From Bacteroidia bacterium (GTDB taxonomy: Bacteria > Bacteroidota > Bacteroidia > B-17B0 > Aurantibacillaceae): a stretch of 6,458 bases of DNA. Below the pieces are notes generated by a model, which was not told the DNA's origin, made no database searches, and saw only the letters and a program-made list of their open reading frames with translations. The stretch is from positions 1 through 6,458 of the forward strand of contig JACMLS010000188.1 of assembly GCA_014379485.1 (NCBI GenBank). The letters are read 5' to 3'. Shown here in pieces: positions 1-5,938 of the stretch. A program made the position numbers and the translations under genes. The stretch's first letter is position 1. Each line of letters opens with the position of its first letter.

Positions 1-4
1 GAAA

Positions 5-87
5 TTGAAAAGAAAAAAAACAAATAACTGCAGTTAGCATGAACTTGTGGTTGGAAAAACGGAATGAACCAACCATCCTTCCAACCA
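5..87 (-). terminator. possible terminator of the metalloprotease gene
   Basis: Just past the protease stop codon, positions 48-56 (TGGTTGGAA) and 79-87 (TTCCAACCA) form a perfect 9-bp inverted repeat with a 22-nt loop. Further along the minus strand lie a 12-nt palindrome TAACTGCAGTTA (25-36) and then a T-rich run (complement of 5-22, including eight consecutive T). The T-run does not directly follow the 9-bp stem, and the palindrome alone would make only a 4-bp stem. This is therefore not a textbook intrinsic terminator. I infer termination from position and composition only. Confidence 0.35.
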
Positions 88-88
88 T

Positions 89-2353
89 CTACTGTTTCAC
101 CATCCGCGCAATAGAACGATTTTGCCCATTGCTTAACTGAATAATATAAACGCCGTTGCTCAACGCAGAAAGATCATACTTCAACACAATATTCTGCATA
201 GAAGAAATTTGTTCGCTCTTAACAACATTTCCAATCACATCAAAAATGGTAACGGTAGTTTTTTCGCCTGCATCTAATCCAAAAGCATTCAGTTCAACAA
301 AATTTGTAAACGGATTCGGAATTAATTGAAGGCCTAGTGTGTTTGACGAAGAATATTCGTTTGCGCCCAAAGTTCCCATGATCGTAAAGTTTGCATCGTT
401 TATGTCAAAGAAAATATTGCTGGGACAAACAATTTTTATTCTGCAGTTAGGATTAATTCCGTTTACATAAGGTAAAGTAATTGCCTCCGAACCATCGTTC
501 GGAGTTGCTGCAACAAGCAATTGCCAGGTAGTACCACCATCTAACGATAAATAAATATCTACGTTTGCACAACTGATGGGGCTTGCTGTTGTTCCGCCAA
601 CGTTCCATGTTATTGTTTGTACACTTCCGTCGTTGTAACTTATTCCGGTTGTGTTAGGACTTGAAACATTAAAAGGTCCTGAACTTGTAACGGTTACAGA
701 AACAGTGGGGGCGCTGCAAACTCCGCCTCCGCCCATTTGATTATCGCGCGCTGTTAATCTGAACTTTAAATTTTGCGCAGTGCCCGGTAAATATTCTCCA
801 ATAGTTCCGGTCATGTTTCCACTCAACACAACACTTAATTTCGGAAACATTCTTGTTGGAATTGAAACCGGGTTATAAGATCTGAAAAATGGTTTTGAAC
901 CTGAGTTCCAGTTTCCTGCCGTACTGTTGTTGTCAACTTCTTCCCACTGATAAGATACAACATCTCCGTCAGGATCAGTTGCAGAACCCGTTAATGTAAA
1001 GGGAGTGGATTTAGGAATACTGTAATTTGCAGAACCTGTAACTGCGGGCGAATTATTTCCGCTGGCTGTAGTTGTTGCGCAACCATTTCCTGTTCCCGTT
1101 TGTGTAAAAGCAACAATCTCATCATAACTTATTGCATGAAAATAGGCAATGCTGTTTGTTGAATCATTATTCACTCCGCAAATTCCGGCATAAGCCATAA
1201 TGGTAATTCCGCTTCCGGGTTCTACCATTGTACCGGGATTTTGATTTCCGTTGCAGGAGCCCGATGTTGCTCTGAATGTATGATTGCCATCAAACTGATG
1301 TCCGATTTCATGCGCAACATAATCAATATCGTAAGGATCTCCGGCAGGAGAAGGGCTTCCGGTAATTCCGCTTGCTTTGTTTCCCGTCTGGCAAACACAA
1401 CCTAATTGTGCAAGTCCGCCGCCACCAGTACTGAATGTATGGCCAATGTCATAATTCGCGTTTCCTATGTTCGCATCAATTACTGTTTGACTTTCGTTGA
1501 TCAATGTACTCGCATTATTATTTCCGTTAAAAGGATCTGAACCTGCGCTTGTAAATACAACTGAAGTTTCTGTTGCCACCAAAACTAATTTTACTGCAAC
1601 TTCCGTTTCATAAACACCGTCAACACGATTAACAGTTGTTACAATGCAGGAGAGTGTTTGTGCAACAGAAGGAGAGCCAAGGCCCGTTGCAGCAACAGCG
1701 TATTCGCCGGTGCAGGCAACAGCTAAACTGTAGGTGCGTAAATTTCCGCCAATGCAAACAGCTTGTATCGTATTTACATCTGCGTTTATTTTTTGTGTGG
1801 AATTGCTGTTGTTGATTGGATCAGACTCAGGCAACATATTACTCTCGTCTTTTTTAAAATCAGCAGTATAATACGAAATATAATACGCCTGTGTATTTCT
1901 GCAATAAGGGTCAATAAAAAAATCGCCACCATTTACACTCCGCACCATTCCGTGAAAACCAAACTCTGTCCAGTCAAGTTTACCCGAGGCTTGCGGGTCA
2001 TCTATTCCTTTTACGTTAAAAGTTTTTATAGTTGGAAATTGCGCAGCCAGTTCCGGAGCCATTACAGGAGATTCAACCACCCTGAATTGTTGCAAACTTC
2101 CATCAGGCACAGGTAAAAAAATGATCAGCGGAGATGCTGCAAGTTTTACGTTGTTCTCGTGCGGAGCAGAAAATAAAACGTTCTTTAAATTATCCTCCAG
2201 TAATTCAACTGTCTTATATTTTTTCGGAACAATCACCCGTTCTCCGCTTGCCGGAATGTTTTTTTCTTCAATACTTTTCCAGGCTTGCTGATTGTTTTGC
2301 GCCATAAGCATATTGCTTAAACCCGCAATTAACAGAAGGGTAATTTTTTTCAT
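89..2353 (-). CDS. secreted reprolysin-like zinc metalloprotease with T9SS type A sorting domain
   Basis: This 754-aa exported protease of the metzincin (M12-type, reprolysin-like) group probably cleaves extracellular proteins; its substrate is unknown. Residues 1-18 are a signal peptide (MKKITLLLIAGL, probable cut after LMA). Residues 19 to about 200 look like a propeptide. The catalytic domain runs from about 205 (LRTYSLAVACTGEYA) to 430, with the zinc motif HEIGHQFDGNH at 348-358 (ligands H348, H352, H358; general base E349) and the Met-turn TIMAYAG at 384-390. Residues 434-560 resemble an Ig/cadherin-like module (SATDPDGDVVSYQW) and 565-660 a second beta-sandwich. Residues 671-754 match the T9SS type A sorting domain: PNPF at 679-682, VTIFDVIGNVV, LSNGVYIIQL and a basic end. 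The domain should be removed after outer-membrane passage. Start is ATG, stop TAG, with no strong Shine-Dalgarno. One oddity is Asp355 where metzincins normally carry Gly. The gene stands alone on its strand here. Confidence 0.93.
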   Translation of the reverse strand: MKKITLLLIAGLSNMLMAQNNQQAWKSIEEKNIPASGERVIVPKKYKTVELLEDNLKNVLFSAPHENNVKLAASPLIIFLPVPDGSLQQFRVVESPVMAPELAAQFPTIKTFNVKGIDDPQASGKLDWTEFGFHGMVRSVNGGDFFIDPYCRNTQAYYISYYTADFKKDESNMLPESDPINNSNSTQKINADVNTIQAVCIGGNLRTYSLAVACTGEYAVAATGLGSPSVAQTLSCIVTTVNRVDGVYETEVAVKLVLVATETSVVFTSAGSDPFNGNNNASTLINESQTVIDANIGNANYDIGHTFSTGGGGLAQLGCVCQTGNKASGITGSPSPAGDPYDIDYVAHEIGHQFDGNHTFRATSGSCNGNQNPGTMVEPGSGITIMAYAGICGVNNDSTNSIAYFHAISYDEIVAFTQTGTGNGCATTTASGNNSPAVTGSANYSIPKSTPFTLTGSATDPDGDVVSYQWEEVDNNSTAGNWNSGSKPFFRSYNPVSIPTRMFPKLSVVLSGNMTGTIGEYLPGTAQNLKFRLTARDNQMGGGGVCSAPTVSVTVTSSGPFNVSSPNTTGISYNDGSVQTITWNVGGTTASPISCANVDIYLSLDGGTTWQLLVAATPNDGSEAITLPYVNGINPNCRIKIVCPSNIFFDINDANFTIMGTLGANEYSSSNTLGLQLIPNPFTNFVELNAFGLDAGEKTTVTIFDVIGNVVKSEQISSMQNIVLKYDLSALSNGVYIIQLSNGQNRSIARMVKQ

Positions 2354-2405
2354 AGTGTAGGTTTTTATTTTGATTTCCTGGCTGAACGAAACCGGTCTGA
2401 TATAA

Positions 2406-2437
2406 TAAAACTATAGTATTTAAGAGCCAAAAGCAAA
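2406..2437 (-). promoter_or_regulatory. candidate promoter for the metalloprotease gene
   Basis: On the minus strand TTTG (2434-2437) is followed after 20 nt by TAGTTTTA (2406-2413). This fits the Bacteroidota -33 TTTG / -7 TAnnTTTG layout with one mismatch at the last base of the -7 box. Transcription would start near 2399, leaving an A/T-rich leader of about 45 nt before the ATG. AT-rich sequence produces such matches easily, so this is a candidate only. Confidence 0.35.
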
Positions 2438-2455
2438 TAAACAAAAGGTAATTAT

Positions 2456-2463
2456 TAGCTTTG
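2456..2463 (+). promoter_or_regulatory. candidate -7 box for the TPR gene pair
   Basis: TAGCTTTG is a perfect match to the Bacteroidota -7 consensus TAnnTTTG. It lies 40 nt before the TTG start at 2504, giving a leader of roughly 35 nt. No convincing TTTG -33 box is seen 19-21 nt upstream. With the opposing candidate at 2406-2437, the 150-bp region 2354-2503 would be a divergent promoter. The 4-nt overlaps downstream suggest one transcript for the two TPR genes and the small ORF at 5766. Confidence 0.4.
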
Positions 2464-2503
2464 GGGACAGCATGAAACCCTTTTTTTAATTGAGAAAGAA
2501 AAG

Positions 2504-4339
2504 TTGAAACGGATTTCTTACATATTTTTTTGCTTCATTGTTATCTTGTTGGCAATACAAACGCTGTATGCGCAAACCCGCAAGATCGATTCTCTTCTTT
2601 CTGTTCTCAAAACCGGTAAAGAAGACACGAACAAAGCGAAAACATTAAATAAACTGAGTTGGGAGTTTTTTTTAATTGGAACCTATGACAGCTCATTGCT
2701 TTTCTCAAACAGAGCTTTGAACATCAGCAAAAAACTTTCTTTCAAAAAAGGCATGGGCAATTCTTACAACAGCTTCGGGAGTGTTTATTTCAATCAGGGC
2801 AATTACACCGAAGCGCTCAGCAACTATTTTGCTTCCCTTAAAATAAGAGAAGAAATGGGTGATAAAAAAGGCATGTCTATGTCGTATGGTAACATTGGCA
2901 GTGTTTATAAGGGCCAGGGTAATTATTCTGAAGCGCTCAGGTATTATTTGGCTGCCCGTAAAATATGCGAAGAGATGGGCGATGAGAAAGGAAAGGCTGA
3001 TGCCTGGAATAATGTTGGCACTGTATTTTACAACCAGGGTAATTACCCCGAAGCGCTCAAGCATCATTTTCTTTCTCTTAAAATAAGACAGCAGATGGGT
3101 GATAAGAAAGGAGTCGCTTCTTCTCATACCAACATCGGAAATGTTTGTAATTTACTGGGCAATTACCCCGAAGCCTTGAAGAATTATTTAACCACTCTGA
3201 AAATACAAGAAGAGATGAGTGATAAATTTGGAATAGCTAATTCTTACAACAATATCGGCAATGTTTATTGTTTACAGGAAAACTACGCGGAAGCGCTGAA
3301 GAATTATTCATCCGCCCTTAAAAAACAAGAAGAGATAGGCGATAAATTGGGAGTGGCACGTACTTTGGGAAATATTGGATTTGTTTATTACATGCAAGGA
3401 AGATATCCCGAAGCGCTGAAGAATCAATTCGTCTCTCTTAAAATTCAGGAAGAATTAGGCGATAAAAAGGATGCGGGCAATACTTACAACAACATCGCAA
3501 ATGTTTATTTACGCCAAGGCAAAATTGCCCGGACAAACGGAAATAAAGCTGTAGCCGCAAAAAAGTATTCCGATGCGTTAAAGAATTATATAGTGGCCCT
3601 TAGGATACGGGAAGGGATGGGCGATAAGCTGGGAATGGCCAATTCTTACAACAATATCGGCTATGTAAAAACAGGCCTCAAAGAATATATTGAGGCAAAA
3701 AAATATTTAAATGCGGGCCTGTCGCTTTCAAAAGAGATTGGTGCAAAAAACATAATATGCAGCGCACATCTGCGTTTTTCAGCCCTCGATTCTGCACTTG
3801 GCAATTCTAAATCAGCTTTAGAGCATTATAAGCTATACATCGTTTACGCCGACAGTTTAATAAATGAAGAAAACTCTGAAAAAACCGTGCAGCAACAAAT
3901 GCAATACGATTTTGATAAAAAAGAATCGCTGGCAAAAGCGGAGCAGGAGAAAAAAGATCTGATGGCCGCAGAAGAGAAACGCAAGCAACAACTCAACTTT
4001 CGGTTTACTGTAATTGGTCTGATTGCCGTTGCAGTTTTCGCTGTCATCATTTTTCTTTCGCTTTACAGAACCCGCAAACAAAAAACCGTAATCGAAAAAC
4101 AAAAAACAGAAGTGGAAAAACAGCGTGCTTTAGCTGACGAACGTTTTATCATTGCCGAAGAACAAAGATCAATTATAGAAAAACAAAAAACTGAAGTAGA
4201 CAACGCGTATGGAAAATTACACGAAAAAAATAAAGAGGTAATGGATTCAATTTATTATGCACGGAGAATTCAGCGTGCGCTCATTACTTCAGAAAAGTAT
4301 ATTGAACGGAATTTAATTAAGCTAAGAAAGAAAAGTTGA
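2504..4339 (+). CDS. TPR-repeat membrane protein with cytoplasmic coiled coil, tandem paralogue 1
   Basis: A 611-aa probable envelope sensor or scaffold. Residues 1-23 are a signal peptide (cut near LYA/Q). Ten 40-residue TPR units follow at 61-340 and 355-474, typified by YPEALKNYLTTLKIQEEMSD. A 14-residue insert occupies 341-354. A conserved linker (QQQMQYDFDKKESLAKAEQE) leads to one membrane helix at 501-521, then a coiled coil in which IEKQKTEV occurs at 530-537 and 558-565, 28 residues (four heptads) apart. It ends with DSIYYARRIQRALI (581-594) and an 18-residue tail. TPRs should face the periplasm and the coiled coil the cytoplasm. In related Bacteroidota proteins a similar YAxxIQxA helix leads into a SpoIIE/PP2C phosphatase; none is present here, so partner binding is inferred. 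The start is TTG at 2504: it follows a purine-rich AGAAAGAAAAG leader, gives a proper signal peptide, and there is no in-frame ATG between the upstream stop at 2456 and it. Confidence 0.85.
   Translation: MKRISYIFFCFIVILLAIQTLYAQTRKIDSLLSVLKTGKEDTNKAKTLNKLSWEFFLIGTYDSSLLFSNRALNISKKLSFKKGMGNSYNSFGSVYFNQGNYTEALSNYFASLKIREEMGDKKGMSMSYGNIGSVYKGQGNYSEALRYYLAARKICEEMGDEKGKADAWNNVGTVFYNQGNYPEALKHHFLSLKIRQQMGDKKGVASSHTNIGNVCNLLGNYPEALKNYLTTLKIQEEMSDKFGIANSYNNIGNVYCLQENYAEALKNYSSALKKQEEIGDKLGVARTLGNIGFVYYMQGRYPEALKNQFVSLKIQEELGDKKDAGNTYNNIANVYLRQGKIARTNGNKAVAAKKYSDALKNYIVALRIREGMGDKLGMANSYNNIGYVKTGLKEYIEAKKYLNAGLSLSKEIGAKNIICSAHLRFSALDSALGNSKSALEHYKLYIVYADSLINEENSEKTVQQQMQYDFDKKESLAKAEQEKKDLMAAEEKRKQQLNFRFTVIGLIAVAVFAVIIFLSLYRTRKQKTVIEKQKTEVEKQRALADERFIIAEEQRSIIEKQKTEVDNAYGKLHEKNKEVMDSIYYARRIQRALITSEKYIERNLIKLRKKS
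2684..3925 (+). repeat. array of ten 120-bp TPR-coding units with one 42-bp insert
   Basis: Within paralogue 1 the coding DNA repeats every 120 bp (40 codons). There are seven uninterrupted units at 2684-3523, a 42-bp insert at 3524-3565, and three more units at 3566-3925. The phasing is visible in DNA: a motif near GAAGCGCTC/GAAGCGCTG recurs at 120-bp spacing around 2811, 2931, 3051, 3291 and 3411. The two units ending near 3925 are the most diverged. This is a protein-coding repeat, not CRISPR or satellite DNA. Confidence 0.85.
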
Positions 4340-5769
4340 CGCGAATTTTTTACATACTTGTTTTCTTCGTTGCTGCTTTATTGGCTACGCAAAATTTGCA
4401 TGCGCAAAACCGTAAAATAGATTCCTTGCTCACCCTCCTCAAAACAGATAAAGAAGACACAAATAAAGTAAAAACATTAAATAAATTAGGCTGGCATTTT
4501 TTTCTACTTGGAAAGTATGACAGTTCATTGCTTTTTTCAAACAGAGCTATGAGCATCAGTAATCGCCTTTCTTTTAAAAATGGCATTCCCCCGGCCTGTA
4601 CAAACATTGGCAGTGTTTATCTGCACCAGGGCAATTATTCTGAAGCCTTGAAGTATTATTTATCTGCTCTTAAAATACAGGAAGAGACGGGGCATAAAAG
4701 GGGAATAGCTAACACTTATAATAGTATTGGAAGTGTTTATTCTGCACAGGCTGATTATAGGACGGCACTTAAAAATTATTTAATGGCACTTAAAATACAG
4801 GAAGAGCTGGGCGATAAAAAGGGAATGGGAACTTCTTACAGTAACATTGGTATTGTTTACAGCTCTCAGGGTAATGCTGCCGAAGCGCTCAAAAATCATT
4901 TCGCCTCCCTTAAAATAAAAGAAGAGACAGGCAATAAAAAAGGAATAGCCATTAGCTACGATAACATTGGGGTTATCTACTATGAACAAGGAAACTACGA
5001 TAAAGCGTTGCAGAATTTTTTGATCACCCTTAAAATGGGAGAGGAAATGAGTGACCGGTACATGGTTGCTTCTTCTTCAGGAAACATAGGTTCTATAAAA
5101 ACAACAAGAAAAGAATATAAAGAGGCAAAAAAATATTTGGATAAAAGCCTGTCTCTTTCTAAAGAGATCGGGGCAAAAGATTTAATATCTCTGGGCCATC
5201 AGAATTTTTCCAAACTCGATTCCGCGCTTGGCAATTATCAGTCTTCTTTAGAACAGTACAAGCTTTACATTGTTTACCGCGATAGCATTAACAACGAAGA
5301 GAGCAGCAAAAAAACCGTGCAACAACAAATGCAATACGATTTTGATAAAAAAGAATCGCTGGCAAAAGCAGAGCAAGAGAAAAAAGATTTGGTGTCGGCA
5401 GAAGATAAACGCAAAGATCAGCTTAATTTCAGGTTTACGGTTGTTGGGTTAATTGCAGTCGCGTTCTTTGCAATTATCATTTTCTTTTCACTTTACAGAA
5501 CCCGCAAACAAAAGTCTGTGATCGAAAAACAAAAAGCAGAAGTTGATCAGCAACGCGCTTTAGCTGACGAACGTTTGGTTGTTGCAGAAGAACAAAAATC
5601 GATCATCGAAAAACAAAAAACAGAAGTTGACAAAGCGTATGAAAAACTGCACGAGAAGAATAAAGAGGTAATGGATTCAATTTATTATGCAAGAAGAATT
5701 CAAAGAGCTTTGATTACAAATGAAAAGTATATTGAAAAAAATTGGAATGCCCTGAAGCGAATCGCATGA
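4336..5769 (+). CDS. TPR-repeat membrane protein with cytoplasmic coiled coil, tandem paralogue 2
   Basis: A 477-aa paralogue of the preceding gene with the same plan: signal peptide 1-23 (cut near LHA/Q), seven 40-residue TPR units at 61-340, linker TVQQQMQYDFDKKESLAKAE, membrane helix about 367-385, coiled coil with IEKQK at 396 and 424, DSIYYARRIQRALI at 447-460, and a 17-residue remainder. Like its neighbour it has no phosphatase, kinase or DNA-binding domain after the coiled coil. It is shorter by 134 residues, exactly three TPR units (120) plus the 14-residue insert of paralogue 1. The start is TTG at 4336, overlapping the upstream TGA in TTGA, so translation is probably coupled. The same 15-nt leader AGAAAGAAAAGTTGA precedes and includes both starts. 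The duplicated architecture suggests a homo- or hetero-oligomeric sensor pair; the ligand is unknown. Confidence 0.85.
   Translation: MTRIFYILVFFVAALLATQNLHAQNRKIDSLLTLLKTDKEDTNKVKTLNKLGWHFFLLGKYDSSLLFSNRAMSISNRLSFKNGIPPACTNIGSVYLHQGNYSEALKYYLSALKIQEETGHKRGIANTYNSIGSVYSAQADYRTALKNYLMALKIQEELGDKKGMGTSYSNIGIVYSSQGNAAEALKNHFASLKIKEETGNKKGIAISYDNIGVIYYEQGNYDKALQNFLITLKMGEEMSDRYMVASSSGNIGSIKTTRKEYKEAKKYLDKSLSLSKEIGAKDLISLGHQNFSKLDSALGNYQSSLEQYKLYIVYRDSINNEESSKKTVQQQMQYDFDKKESLAKAEQEKKDLVSAEDKRKDQLNFRFTVVGLIAVAFFAIIIFFSLYRTRKQKSVIEKQKAEVDQQRALADERLVVAEEQKSIIEKQKTEVDKAYEKLHEKNKEVMDSIYYARRIQRALITNEKYIEKNWNALKRIA
4516..5355 (+). repeat. array of seven 120-bp TPR-coding units
   Basis: Paralogue 2 carries seven contiguous 120-bp units with no insert. 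The first unit and the last two align best with the first and last units of paralogue 1, so the number difference lies in the middle of the array. That is the pattern expected from unequal exchange between near-identical units. Confidence 0.8.
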
Positions 5770-5870
5770 GGAATATACTCTTAATAAATAATTACAGCAA
5801 TTCTGCTTCAGGCATTACAAGTGAGAAATACATTGAGCGGGGCATTTCAAAATCAAAAAACCCCTCTTAA
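5766..5870 (+). CDS. 34-aa ORF matching the paralogues' C-terminal tail; third-copy remnant or microprotein
   Basis: ATG at 5766 overlaps the stop of paralogue 2 in ATGA, the same 4-nt arrangement as the previous junction. The frame stays open for 34 codons. The first half (MRNILLINNYSNSAS) resembles nothing clear. The last 18 codons read ITSEKYIERGISKSKNPS and then stop; paralogue 1 ends ITSEKYIERNLIKLRKKS and paralogue 2 ends ITNEKYIEKNWNALKRIA, each also exactly 18 residues. Nine consecutive residues equal paralogue 1 although six of those nine codons differ synonymously, which points to selection on the peptide rather than a recent DNA copy. It is most simply a third tandem member that lost its TPR, membrane and coiled-coil parts. 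It could also be a real short protein, since the start is coupled and the frame intact. Expression cannot be judged from sequence. Confidence 0.5.
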   Translation: MRNILLINNYSNSASGITSEKYIERGISKSKNPS

Positions 5871-5910
5871 AACCAGTAAAAACACTTAGTTTCATTCGGG
5901 ACACATTTTT

Positions 5911-5918
5911 TATCTTAG
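5911..5918 (+). promoter_or_regulatory. weak -7 candidate for the downstream secreted-protein gene
   Basis: TATCTTAG matches the TAnnTTTG consensus except for one base and lies 20 nt before the ATG at 5939. No clear -33 TTTG is present at the right distance. The rest of 5871-5938 is AT-rich and shows no convincing terminator, so the gene could also be read from the TPR operon. Confidence 0.25.
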
Positions 5919-5938
5919 CTCTCTCATAAAATCTTAAG

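Noticed and set aside
1..27. Plus-strand frame reading EIEKKKNK and then TAA at 25-27, possibly the end of a gene entering from the left.
   Set aside because: Only eight lysine-rich codons in an A-rich run are visible. This cannot be told from chance.
1763..2116. A 117-codon plus-strand open frame inside the protease gene.
   Set aside because: It lies wholly opposite a strongly supported coding region, has no recognisable domain, and reads like an antisense shadow.
2472..2489. ATG at 2472 as the start of the first TPR gene.
   Set aside because: It is in another frame and reaches a stop after five codons. The TTG at 2504 is in frame and precedes a good signal peptide.
2705..3127. Minus-strand frame with repeating residues (for example FFITHFFSYF) opposite the TPR array.
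   Set aside because: Its periodicity is the 120-bp TPR repeat read on the other strand; it has no domain, promoter or independent support. The same applies to the minus-strand frames at 3844-4102, 4350-4607 and 4780-4989, and the short plus-strand frames at 2859-3086 and 5270-5452.
2684..3523. Regular 120-bp periodicity considered as CRISPR-like or non-coding satellite.
   Set aside because: The period is exactly 40 codons, the frame is open throughout and the units match TPR helices. There are no short identical repeats with unique spacers.
5838..5865. GGGG (5839-5842) and CCCC (5861-5864) as a terminator hairpin after the TPR operon.
   Set aside because: The stem is only 4 bp with a loop of about 18 nt, has no following T-run, and lies inside the conserved tail of the small ORF.
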